Below, piece after piece: positions 8,089-15,834 of a DNA stretch of 64,000 nucleotides; position 1 is the first letter of the stretch; every line of letters begins with the position of its first letter. This DNA comes from CAZVGZ01 sp964627605 (GTDB lineage Bacteria; Latescibacterota; MWCZ01; CAZVGZ01). The translations under genes were made by a program, and so were the position numbers. Under the pieces are notes generated by a model that had not been told where the DNA came from, did not search any database, and saw only the letters and a list, made by a program, of their open reading frames with translations. The DNA lies in the NCBI GenBank assembly GCA_964627605.1, contig CAZVGZ010000012.1:29657-93656 (forward strand), read 5' to 3'.

Positions 8089-8682
8089 ATGAACAGCGGA
8101 ACCACAACCGCCATCCTGGCAACTTTCTCGCTGTTATGCACAGTCGCCTCGGCTGATATAGCCACAGTGGGCGTAGGTGCTACCGCACCAGATTTCACGC
8201 TGCCATCAATAGGTCAGAGCGGCGATGTCACACTGTCGGAATTCGCCGACAGCAACCTCACTGTGGTGATGTGGATAGCAACTCGTTGCCCGGTGTCGAA
8301 TGACTACAACGAGCGAATGGAAGCTCTCGCTGATGACTACAGGGACAAGGGTGTAGCCTTCGTCGGCGTCAATGCCAACAAGACCGAATCGACTGAGGAG
8401 TGTGTACAACACGCCCAGATACATGGATTTTCATTCGCTGTGGTAAAGGACGACGGTAACCGGGTTGCAGATCAGTACGGTGCTAGAGTGACGCCTGAGG
8501 TGTTTGTCCTGGACTCGAAGCGGGTTGTCAAGTATCATGGCAGGATCGACGATTCACGCGAGATTTCCCGCGTAAAGGCCCACGATCTTCGTGCGGCTTT
8601 GGATGCGCTCTTGGCGGGCGACGATCCGCCTAGATCAGAGGCTCGTGCGTTTGGATGCAGTATAAAGAGGGTGGATCAGTGA
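8089..8682 (+). CDS. Exported thioredoxin-fold/redoxin protein
   Basis: Starts after GGAGG with ~6 nt spacing. The signal peptide is about residues 1-22 ('AILATFSLLCTVASA'). The mature part is an AhpC/TSA-like thioredoxin fold starting 'VGATAPDFTLPSI', with active-site region 'ATRCPVSNDYNERM' (a CPVS motif rather than CxxC), 'VTPEVFVLD' with the cis-proline, and a C-terminal 'EARAFGCSIKR' motif shared with redoxins common in Planctomycetes and FCB groups. Probably a periplasmic peroxiredoxin-like or thiol-handling protein. Its stop overlaps the start of the next gene (GTGA). Confidence 0.82.
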   Translation: MNSGTTTAILATFSLLCTVASADIATVGVGATAPDFTLPSIGQSGDVTLSEFADSNLTVVMWIATRCPVSNDYNERMEALADDYRDKGVAFVGVNANKTESTEECVQHAQIHGFSFAVVKDDGNRVADQYGARVTPEVFVLDSKRVVKYHGRIDDSREISRVKAHDLRAALDALLAGDDPPRSEARAFGCSIKRVDQ

Positions 8683-9200
8683 GATATTTTTTTTCTAAGT
8701 ACATTCTAGTGGCGGCGGTCGCGGGATCGCTGACATTGATCGCAGCGTGCGGACAATCCGAGGTTACCAATAGCTCAGTTTCTGTGAGAATAGCGAGCCC
8801 GGAGCAGATCCATGCCCACATCGACTCACTTAGAGGCAACGTAGTGCTTGTCAACCTGTGGGCGACATGGTGTGGGCCGTGCGTAGCCGAATTCCCGCAC
8901 TTGACCAAAGTAGCTCGCGACTACGCCGATAGAGGACTTAGGGTGGTGGCGGTCTCAGTGGATCAGCCAAATGTCGTAGAGAGCGCTGTTATCCCTTTCG
9001 TCACCAGGCACAACGCCCCGTTTGACGTGCTGGTGAAGGACTGGAGCGACCCGATGCTGCTGCTTGAGTCGTTTGACGCCAATCTCTCAGGGGCCATACC
9101 AACGAGCCTGCTATACGACCGCGATGGGAAGCTGAAATCGGTTGTGGAGCGTGGGCTGAACGAGAGGCAGTTGGCGGCAATGATAACGCCAAACCTCTAG
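8679..9200 (+). CDS. TlpA-like thioredoxin lipoprotein
   Basis: The GTG at 8679 overlaps the previous stop by 4 nt and has a GGTGGA-type site upstream; an earlier ATG at 8655 is in frame but less likely. It encodes a lipoprotein signal with lipobox 'LIAAC' (Cys ~24). A TlpA/ResA domain follows, with 'VVLVNLWATWCGPCVAEFPHL' (redox-active CGPC) and 'IPTSLLYDRDG'. It is expected to be an envelope-anchored thiol reductase for exported proteins or cytochrome c maturation, although no ccm genes are nearby. Length is typical for the family (173 aa). Confidence 0.85.
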   Translation: MRYFFSKYILVAAVAGSLTLIAACGQSEVTNSSVSVRIASPEQIHAHIDSLRGNVVLVNLWATWCGPCVAEFPHLTKVARDYADRGLRVVAVSVDQPNVVESAVIPFVTRHNAPFDVLVKDWSDPMLLLESFDANLSGAIPTSLLYDRDGKLKSVVERGLNERQLAAMITPNL

Positions 9201-9262
9201 TCCTCTGATCTAGCCTATCGCCAAACATCGATCTTATATCAACCTAACGGAACAACAAGAAC

Positions 9263-10258
9263 ATGCAAGCTAATCAGAACACGGCGACAGACGCCGAAGC
9301 AGAGCGCAGGCTTCTAGCCTATTGGGATGAGAATTCCAGAGACCTCAAATCAGCGGACGATGTTTGCGATCTAGTCGGCGATACCCCGATTGTGCGTCTC
9401 AACCGGGTGTTACCAGACAACCCTGGTGTAGAGATTTATGGCAAGCTGGAGGCGTTTAATCCAGGCGGGTCGGTCAAGGATCGCGCGGTGTCGCGGATGA
9501 TCGGCGACGCCAAAGCCGACGGTCGCATCAAAGATGGCACCACACTGCTGGACTCCACATCGGGCAACACCGGGATCGCCTACGCCATACTCGGTGCGGC
9601 ACACCGCATCCCTGTCGAGCTGGTGATGCCTGGCAACGTGAGTCGTGAAAGGGTGTCGATTATAAAGGCGTTCGGCGCAAAAGTTCACTACAGCGACCCG
9701 ATGGCTGGTTCTGACGGAGCGATTGTGATGTCCCAGGAGTTGATGGCGGAGCGTGGGAATGACTACGTAAAGCTCGATCAGTACAACAACCCGTCTAACT
9801 GGCAGGCACACTACGACACCACCGGCAAAGAGATATGGGAGCAGACCGAAGGGCGGGTCACGCACCTGGTGTCGGCTCTAGGCACGACCGGCACCTGCAT
9901 CGGAACCGGTAGGCGGCTCAAGGAGTTTTCGCCGGGCGTCAGAACTGTTGCGGTTCAGCCTGATGACGGGTTTCATGGTATCGAAGGTCTAAAACATCTG
10001 CCGTCTTCGCTGGTGCCAGGCATTTATGATGACACGGTGCCTGACGAGACGATCTTTGTTGATACTGAGTGCGCTTACGAGATGACGCGGCGACTCTCCC
10101 GCGAAGAGGGGCTTATGTGTGGTCAGTCGTCTGGTGCCGCGCTGTGTGCGGCCTTTCAGATTGCTCAGTCCCTTGAAGATGCGGTCATTGTCTGTATTTT
10201 TTGCGACTGTGGCGACAGATATTTGAGCACCGGGATGTGGGAATGGAACCGGTCGTGA
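9263..10258 (+). CDS. Cysteine synthase family PLP enzyme (CysM-like)
   Basis: A 331-residue fold-type II PLP enzyme. PLP-lysine is in 'NPGGSVKDRA', the substrate loop is 'DSTSGNTGIA', and the phosphate-binding loop is 'SALGTTGTCIGTGRRLKE'. The C-terminal 'CGQSSGAALCAA' is also typical. It makes cysteine from O-acetylserine or O-phosphoserine, or acts as cystathionine beta-synthase. The immediately overlapping JAMM peptidase mirrors the mycobacterial cysM-mec arrangement, which uses a sulfur-carrier protein (CysO) as sulfur donor. That parallel is inference, and no CysO-like small gene is seen here. A cysE for making O-acetylserine lies at 27.7 kb. Confidence 0.85.
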   Translation: MQANQNTATDAEAERRLLAYWDENSRDLKSADDVCDLVGDTPIVRLNRVLPDNPGVEIYGKLEAFNPGGSVKDRAVSRMIGDAKADGRIKDGTTLLDSTSGNTGIAYAILGAAHRIPVELVMPGNVSRERVSIIKAFGAKVHYSDPMAGSDGAIVMSQELMAERGNDYVKLDQYNNPSNWQAHYDTTGKEIWEQTEGRVTHLVSALGTTGTCIGTGRRLKEFSPGVRTVAVQPDDGFHGIEGLKHLPSSLVPGIYDDTVPDETIFVDTECAYEMTRRLSREEGLMCGQSSGAALCAAFQIAQSLEDAVIVCIFCDCGDRYLSTGMWEWNRS

Positions 10259-10710
10259 ACCTGGAGCTTTCAGGAGAGCCGCACAATATCATCGCCGCAC
10301 ACTCAGTGTCCGAATATCCCAATGAGTGCTGCGGTGTCATCACACTGCGAGAAGGCGAAATCACCGTCCACCAGTGCCGCAATATTTTGGACGATCTCCA
10401 CGCACAGGACCCAGAGGGCTATCCACGAGATTCGGCGAACGGGTACTACATCGACCCCGATCAGCTTCGGGCCATCCTGGAGCAGACCGAAAAAGACAGT
10501 GGAGAGGTCGTTGGTTTTTACCACTCCCATCCAGACGTTGGGGCCTATTTTTCCGATGAAGACCATGAGCGCGCCATGTTTTTTGATGAACCGATCTACC
10601 CACGAGCCGTGCATGTCGTAGTTTCGGTGAAAAAGGGCCAGGCGAAAGAGGTCAAGAAATTTGTCTGGAACGTCGAAACCAGGTCGTTCGACGAGATCAC
10701 CGCCGGTTAG
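10243..10710 (+). CDS. Mov34/MPN/PAD-1 (JAMM) metalloprotease, Mec-like
   Basis: A compact JAB1/MPN domain of ~155 residues. The zinc motif is complete: Glu in 'YPNECCGVI', then 'GFYHSHPDVGAYFSDED', giving HxH-x7-S-x2-D. It starts at ATG 10243 (16-nt overlap with the synthase) or at GTG 10255 (4-nt GTGA overlap); both imply coupling. In Mycobacterium tuberculosis such a protein (Mec) releases cysteine from the CysO-cysteine adduct made by CysM. The pairing suggests the same here. Confidence 0.88.
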   Translation: MEPVVNLELSGEPHNIIAAHSVSEYPNECCGVITLREGEITVHQCRNILDDLHAQDPEGYPRDSANGYYIDPDQLRAILEQTEKDSGEVVGFYHSHPDVGAYFSDEDHERAMFFDEPIYPRAVHVVVSVKKGQAKEVKKFVWNVETRSFDEITAG

Positions 10711-10855
10711 GTTGCCCCGACTGATCTGTGATGTGACCGGTGTCGTTGGTGTCTGGAATAGCGAAGGCGGTTGGCGTCGGGAGGCTCCGAAAAGTATAGT
10801 ATTGGTTTAGTGCAGTTTGCGCCGCTGACGCGTCTCCTATAACCTAGAGCGAGAG

Positions 10856-11299
10856 TTGAGTGTAGCAGATCAGATAGGCGAGATCTCGCTGTTTAGGGAT
10901 CTAAGTGAATAAGAGAGGGAGCGGTTACTTCGGTTTGCGATTGTCGAAGAGTTCGAAACCGATGTAACTCTGTTCACCGAAGGCAAGCGCGTCGGCCAGG
11001 TGATGTATGTAGTCCTGTCAGGAGCTGTGGAGATATTGAAACGCGACAAAGCTGGAAACAACGGGCCTCTTACCACTCTTAGGCAGAATGCGTTCTTCGA
11101 TGAGATGTCTCTATTTGAGCATCAGGAACGGTCAGCCACCGCTCGCATCAAAGAGTCGGGCGAGTTCCTGGTTGTTACGAAGGTGGCGTTTGACAGGATG
11201 ATGAAAAACGATCCCGCCATCGTCAACCAGATGCTCCTTGTATTCATCAGAACGTTTTCGCAGTGGCTGCGCCCGACCAGCTCCCTCTATGCAGGGTAG
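10856..11299 (+). pseudogene. Cyclic-nucleotide-binding domain protein with in-frame TAA
   Basis: Reading from a TTG at 10856, the frame gives a CRP/FNR-type cNMP-binding domain: 'GEISLFRDLSE', then a TAA at 10910-10912, then 'ERERLLRFAIVEEFETD', 'LFTEGKRVGQVMYVVLSGAVEIL', 'FFDEMSLFEHQERSATARI'. The sequence on both sides of the stop is family-like and in frame, so a single nonsense change (perhaps GAA or CAA to TAA) breaks it. It has no DNA-binding domain. A shorter product could start at ATG 11000 but would lack the first strands. Confidence 0.78.
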
Positions 11300-11317
11300 G
11301 CGGTGAAAGGAGCGATG

Positions 11318-11917
11318 ATGCCAGGATTGAGATTAGGTCACCTGTGGCGATACGGTCTGATATTTCTGACAATCGCGCCGACGCTCGTGTTGGGACGCTC
11401 GCTGCTGCCAACACACTCCTCCATCGAGGTGCGCGCAGCAGCCGTGTTTCCCTTGGAGGAGACCACTGTTCGCAGCGGTCGGTGGCGGCGAGGGTTCGGT
11501 GTCGGGGTAGGGCTGTCAATCCCGGTTAGAGGAGCGCTGCACATCCGCGCCCGCGCTGAAGTTGCCTCGCTTACCACCGATTCGACCTGGGCGATAAACT
11601 TTTACGACCCTCCTGGGGTAACCGCTAGCGGGGGCGACCGGACACTTAGTGGTGGCTATCTGGAAGCTCTTGGTAAACTCGACCGTATTCGTGTTTTTGG
11701 CGGTATTGGTCGGCTTAGGGATTCTCAAGGGGAGTTTTTTGTCACGACAGATCGTGTCAACCGGTTTGTAGGGGTGACCAACTGGGCGTGGAGCGTTCAC
11801 GGTGGGTTGGGGCTAAACCTTGGCCGTACCGTCGCCATTGAGTTCGCGCTGCACCGAATCGACGTTGGCGGTTCGATATTTACCTACACCCCGCTAAGCG
11901 CTGTGATGATGTTCTAG
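11318..11917 (+). CDS. Exported beta-barrel-like hypothetical protein
   Basis: The ATG at 11318 has AAAGGAG 5 nt upstream; 11315 and GTG 11303 are alternatives. An N-terminal hydrophobic segment ('YGLIFLTIAPTLVLG') acts as a signal peptide. The remainder alternates polar and hydrophobic residues with many glycines, e.g. 'GFGVGVGLSIPVRGALHIRARAEV' and 'VHGGLGLNLGRTVAIEFALHRIDVG', as in small outer-membrane barrels. No specific family is recognised. It follows the broken cNMP gene by ~18 nt. Confidence 0.6.
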   Translation: MPGLRLGHLWRYGLIFLTIAPTLVLGRSLLPTHSSIEVRAAAVFPLEETTVRSGRWRRGFGVGVGLSIPVRGALHIRARAEVASLTTDSTWAINFYDPPGVTASGGDRTLSGGYLEALGKLDRIRVFGGIGRLRDSQGEFFVTTDRVNRFVGVTNWAWSVHGGLGLNLGRTVAIEFALHRIDVGGSIFTYTPLSAVMMF

Positions 11918-12056
11918 CGATCATGGCGTTATTGGGTGGGGACGACGACCGGGGCTATTATGGACTCGCGGGTCTGATGGTCAACTAGCACGTATAACGA
12001 TTACAGTTCTATCATCCTCTTGCGGCAACACTTTCGACCCGCCAAAAGGAACGATT

Positions 12057-12881
12057 TTGTCCGAATCTGGGATACTCAGTGCGATCAGGAATCGTCTGTC
12101 CATCGATTGGGGGTCTGGCGTGCCAACCTTGTCGCACCATACCATCCAACTGCCGAACTGGCCACAAGATATGGACGGCTACCGGATAGCGCACCTGTCC
12201 GATTTTCACTGCCGCCCATCTATCACCTTTCAAGACTTAGCCGATCTCGTCGAACAGGTTGATTCGGTCAACGCTAATCTGGTCGCAATGACGGGAGATT
12301 TTACTGACCGAACTGACCCACAGACTTTCGCGCGGTTAGGAGAGTTCGCCGATGGGATCGCTGCGCCTGATGGGGTGATAGCTGTCTTCGGTAACCACGA
12401 CCATATTACCGGAGCCGCAGAGGTCGAGCGGGCGCTGGTGTCAGGTGGTGTGGAGATACTAGAAGGCCGGGGTCGGCTGGCGTCTGACAACAACAGCGGC
12501 GTTTGGGTATGCGGGGTGGGGGACCTGGATCAAGATATAATCGACCTTGATGGCGCTCTGGCGAACGCTCCCCCCGATTGTGTGGTGTTGCTTCTTGCAC
12601 ACCACCCAGACACCCGGTTGGTGATAGAAGGACGAGGTGTGGACGTGATATTCAGCGGCCACACCCACGGCGGGCAGGTGTGTTTGCCAGGAGGTCGCGC
12701 TGTAGTGAGCAATGTTCTTTTACCGATGGGCGAAATCACAGGCCTGCAGTGGAGTAATGGCACAGCGCAAGTGATGAGCAGAGGGATAGGATGGACCGGC
12801 CTGCCGTTGAGGCTTTGGTGTCCACCTGAAATACCGGTGGTCACGTTCTACCGATCGCGAGCGGATGACATATCAGTGTGA
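12057..12881 (+). CDS. Metallophosphoesterase (YaeI/LpxG-like)
   Basis: Start is TTG 12057 with AAAGGA about 7 nt before. The calcineurin-type motifs are all present: 'LSDFHC', 'MTGDFTD', 'VFGNHDH', 'LLLAHHPD' and 'FSGHTHGGQ'. The spacing and the GHTHGGQ block fit the YaeI/YkuE group, which hydrolyses phospholipid-like substrates, but no N-terminal membrane anchor is visible in the 274 residues. The substrate is uncertain. It converges on surE with 28 nt between stops. Confidence 0.85.
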   Translation: MSESGILSAIRNRLSIDWGSGVPTLSHHTIQLPNWPQDMDGYRIAHLSDFHCRPSITFQDLADLVEQVDSVNANLVAMTGDFTDRTDPQTFARLGEFADGIAAPDGVIAVFGNHDHITGAAEVERALVSGGVEILEGRGRLASDNNSGVWVCGVGDLDQDIIDLDGALANAPPDCVVLLLAHHPDTRLVIEGRGVDVIFSGHTHGGQVCLPGGRAVVSNVLLPMGEITGLQWSNGTAQVMSRGIGWTGLPLRLWCPPEIPVVTFYRSRADDISV

Positions 12882-12909
12882 GCAAGGTTTTTTGTATGAT
12901 TTCTCAAAG

Positions 12910-13656
12910 TCAGCGCTTGCCAAATTCCCAGTCTTTCATCGTTTCTATCGCTCTGTGATTTGTGAGGTCCAGGTGCAGCGGCGTCACCGAGACATAGCCA
13001 GCCTCTACAGCAGAAAAATCTGCACCTTCGTCGGTCTCCCAATAGGGACCTTCACCTGCGACCCAGTAGTAAGGGCGGCCACTGGGATCGCGTTTCTTGA
13101 CGATCTGCTCTGAATAGGTTCTCTTGCCCTGGTGAGTTAACTTGATGCCGCTCAGCTCCTCCCAGCCGACATCAGGCACGTTGACGTTGAGCAGTGTGTC
13201 TGGCGGCATCCCATTATCCTGCACCAGGGCCACCAGCTCTGCGGTTACTTGTGCGGCGGTGTCGTAGCGTGTGTTGCCGAACAGACTGACTGCCAAAGAT
13301 GGATGTCCCAAAAGTGTGCCCTCCATCGCAGCGGCGACGGTGCCGGAGTAGGTGATATCGTCCCCAAGGTTCGATCCGGCATTGACACCGGAGACCACGA
13401 AGTCTGGTCGTTCGCCGTCGATGGCCCCGAGCATCCCCAAAAGCACGCAGTCAGTCGGTGTGCCATCCACGCGCCATACGTCGTTTTCAACCTGGTCTAC
13501 CCGCAGTGGGTGGTGCAGGGTGAGCGCGTGGCTAGAGGCGCTCTGCTCCCTGTCAGGTGCCACGACAACGACCTCCCACCGCTCGCTCAGCACACCCCTC
13601 AAAGTTTGCAGCCCTTCGGCGAAATGGCCGTCGTCGTTGGTTAGCAGTATCCTCAT
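12910..13656 (-). CDS. surE: 5'/3'-nucleotidase SurE
   Basis: A 248-residue SurE. Metal-binding 'LLTNDDGHFAEGL' (Asp8, Asp9), 'APDREQSASSHALTL' with the conserved Ser, and 'VVSGVNAGSNLG' (Asn) match the family throughout. It dephosphorylates nucleoside monophosphates and is commonly found in stationary-phase gene clusters. It lies 8 nt downstream of murB on the same strand, so probably co-transcribed. Confidence 0.95.
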   Translation of the reverse strand: MRILLTNDDGHFAEGLQTLRGVLSERWEVVVVAPDREQSASSHALTLHHPLRVDQVENDVWRVDGTPTDCVLLGMLGAIDGERPDFVVSGVNAGSNLGDDITYSGTVAAAMEGTLLGHPSLAVSLFGNTRYDTAAQVTAELVALVQDNGMPPDTLLNVNVPDVGWEELSGIKLTHQGKRTYSEQIVKKRDPSGRPYYWVAGEGPYWETDEGADFSAVEAGYVSVTPLHLDLTNHRAIETMKDWEFGKR

Positions 13657-13664
13657 GGCATCTG

Positions 13665-14672
13665 TTATTCCTCTATGTCCGCTTCGAACCTGCCTAGGCG
13701 GCAGACCTCAGTTTCAAGCTCAATCCCAAAACGTTCATTAACCGCAGTCGCTAATCTCCGGGTCAATCTAAGCAGATCCGATGCGGTGGCTTGGGAGCGG
13801 TTGACAATAATATTCGCGTGCTTGTCCGAGACCGCAGCGCCGCCCTCGCTCTGCCCACGCGCACCAACCCTGTCCAGCAGCACCGCCGCTGCGAGCCTCT
13901 TGCCGTCATCCGCCAGTCCAAGCTCCTCCAACAGCCTCACTCGATCCCCTTCGCGTTCGATGTTCTTGAAGAACGATCCGGCGGTCGGTTCTAGCACCGT
14001 CGGATGTTTGGAGTGTCGGATTCCTAGAATATCGCGCCTCCGTTTCCGCATCTGTTCTCTGTCGCCACCAGGAAGCGAAAACGTAGCGTCGAGGATGATC
14101 TGGCTGGTGTTTTCCAATGCGCTAGAGCGGTACTTGAATTTTAGGTCAGCGGCGGTTACATCCCGGCTTGCACCGTCCAAGTCGCACACGGTGGCACCTA
14201 CGAGATAGTCGGAAACTGACTCGCCGTAAGCCCCAGCGTTGCCGTAGATCGCCCCGCCGACCGTGCCTGGAATCCCGGAACCGGCGGTAAACCCATCATA
14301 GCATCGCTCGATAGCCGCCACGACAAGATCGTCCCAAATCACACCAGCACCTACAGATATGGCTCCATCGCCTTGCCAGCAGATGTCGGTGAGCCCGTTG
14401 ACAATCACCAGACCGTCATACCCGCTATCAGAAGCCAGCACGTTGCTTCCACCGCCGATGCAATAGGTCTCAATCCCAACACGCCTGGCAACGAGAAGCA
14501 GGCCCGTGAGTTCGTCGGGAGTCGCTGCGCGAGCCAACCATCTTGCAGGGCCGCCAATGCGCAGAGTGGTGTGGTCTGACAGCGGTTCGTTTTCGCGGAC
14601 GTCCGAGCATATAGCGGACAGTTCCCGCGCGATGGGGTCTGCGGCTGATTGGGGGGATTCTGTGGTAGTCAC
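13665..14672 (-). CDS. murB: UDP-N-acetylenolpyruvoylglucosamine reductase MurB
   Basis: FAD enzyme that reduces UDP-GlcNAc-enolpyruvate to UDP-MurNAc in peptidoglycan synthesis. The visible motifs are 'YCIGGGSNVLASDSG' (FAD), 'GIPGTVGGAIYGNAGAYG', 'KYRSSAL' (catalytic Arg), 'AGSFFKN' (proton-donating Ser) and 'ELETEVCRLG' (Glu). A GTG at 14672 is taken as start (335 aa). The longer frame to 14753 would run into the end of the beta-helix gene and carries no family sequence. Confidence 0.93.
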   Translation of the reverse strand: MTTTESPQSAADPIARELSAICSDVRENEPLSDHTTLRIGGPARWLARAATPDELTGLLLVARRVGIETYCIGGGSNVLASDSGYDGLVIVNGLTDICWQGDGAISVGAGVIWDDLVVAAIERCYDGFTAGSGIPGTVGGAIYGNAGAYGESVSDYLVGATVCDLDGASRDVTAADLKFKYRSSALENTSQIILDATFSLPGGDREQMRKRRRDILGIRHSKHPTVLEPTAGSFFKNIEREGDRVRLLEELGLADDGKRLAAAVLLDRVGARGQSEGGAAVSDKHANIIVNRSQATASDLLRLTRRLATAVNERFGIELETEVCRLGRFEADIEE

Positions 14673-14716
14673 GATGCCAAAGATACTGTGAAGCGGGCAC
14701 CTGGTCCTAGCCGTCG

Positions 14717-15627
14717 CTACCGAATCAGGACCATCCGCCTCGTCAGTTCCCAACCATCTCCCTTCAGGCGATAGAGATACACCCCGCTGGCGGCTGGGTG
14801 GCCAGCGTGGTCAAGACCGTCCCACACTACCGTGTGGTGAACTTGGTCTACAGGGCCGTCGCTCAACGTTCGTACAAGCTGGCCACCGAGGTTGTACACC
14901 GCAAGACTCATCCTCTCGTTTGATGGAGTGCTGAAATGGATGGTTGTGGTCGGGTTGAAAGGGTTGGGGGTGTTTGGGTGCAGTTTGGCAGTGATGGCGT
15001 CGGGCGTTACCTCCGCGCCTATGCCTGTGGTGGTCATGGAGAATTCCTGAACGTCGTTCGGAATGTTACTGTGTATGACGCTGCTGCGCACGGTGATTTC
15101 AGGGGACAGGTAGGCGTGAACGCCTCCGGCTCCCTCTTTGGCAACGTTGTCGTATACTGCACAAAATTCCATGTTGACGACTGAATTCGAGCGCTTCACA
15201 TACATCACACCACCTCTTTTGTTCGCTTCATTCGATCGAATCACGCAGCCTGTCATGACCACCTGACTCCCAATAATAGCCAGGCCACCACCTTCGCGGC
15301 TGAGGGTCGATCCACCGATGACCCCTGCTCGATTGTTTTGAACAACGCACTGTGTTAACTCGGCTGTAGATCCCTTCAGGTGAAAACCACCACCTCCCAC
15401 TAAAGCGCGGTTCTTTTCGACCGTGCATGAGTCCATCGACACCGTACCATTATATGCGGCGAAAACGCCCCCACCGTAGTAGGCGCTGTTATCTATGATG
15501 ACTGAATTAGCCATCTCCACGCCCCCTTGCCTGTGGGTGTCGAGATACAGGCCCCCACCATCGTGAGCCGAGCCGCCACTGATGCGGCAATATCCAAAGC
15601 GGCTTATAGTTTCTCCGGTGATCCTAA
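14717..15627 (-). pseudogene. Parallel beta-helix protein with FlgD-like C-terminal domain, 5' end lost
   Basis: Residues resembling a right-handed beta-helix repeat ('NSAYYGGGVFAAYNGTVSMDSCTVEKN' pattern, several Gly-Gly-Gly turns) are followed by a FlgD/T9SS-like C-terminal domain with 'PNTPNPFNPTTTIHF', 'VYNLGGQLVRTL', 'VVWDGLDHAGHPAASGVYLY' and a final 'RRMVLIR'. The coding frame continues upstream of the first possible start (GTG 15520) through more helix repeats to about 15627. There it abruptly meets a GDPD-like fragment in another frame. No signal peptide is left, so export is lost and the gene is presumably dead. Confidence 0.75.
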
Positions 15628-15825
15628 AACGTAATCAATCCCCAAATCTATCGCCGCCTGAAACGACGACAACGTATTCTGCGCGGCTGCCTGATGCGCT
15701 CCCCTGTGGGCGATTGTGACGATCCGCTTTCTCTGTGAATCCGGCATCTCATCCGATCTCCTGGCGCATCCCAAATGGATTAATAAGACTGTCGCAACCA
15801 GTGGGGTTAGGTATCTGACGGCCAC
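15604..15825 (-). pseudogene. Glycerophosphodiester phosphodiesterase lipoprotein, N-terminal fragment
   Basis: It begins with a lipoprotein signal (lipobox 'LIHLGC') and then the start of a GDPD catalytic domain: 'IVTIAHRGAHQAAAQNTLSSFQAAIDLGIDYV', containing the catalytic 'HRG' and conserved 'NTL'. At 'DYV', where the family continues 'ELD' (metal ligands), the sequence changes to the beta-helix gene and stops 7 codons later. More than 200 residues are missing. The junction is at about 15620-15630. Confidence 0.8.
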
Positions 15826-15834
15826 TTTCGGTAA

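Noticed and set aside
9410..9865. 151-residue minus-strand frame
   Set aside because: Antisense to the CysM-like synthase.
14672..14753. Extended N-terminus for MurB
   Set aside because: It overlaps the end of the beta-helix frame and carries no MurB-like residues.
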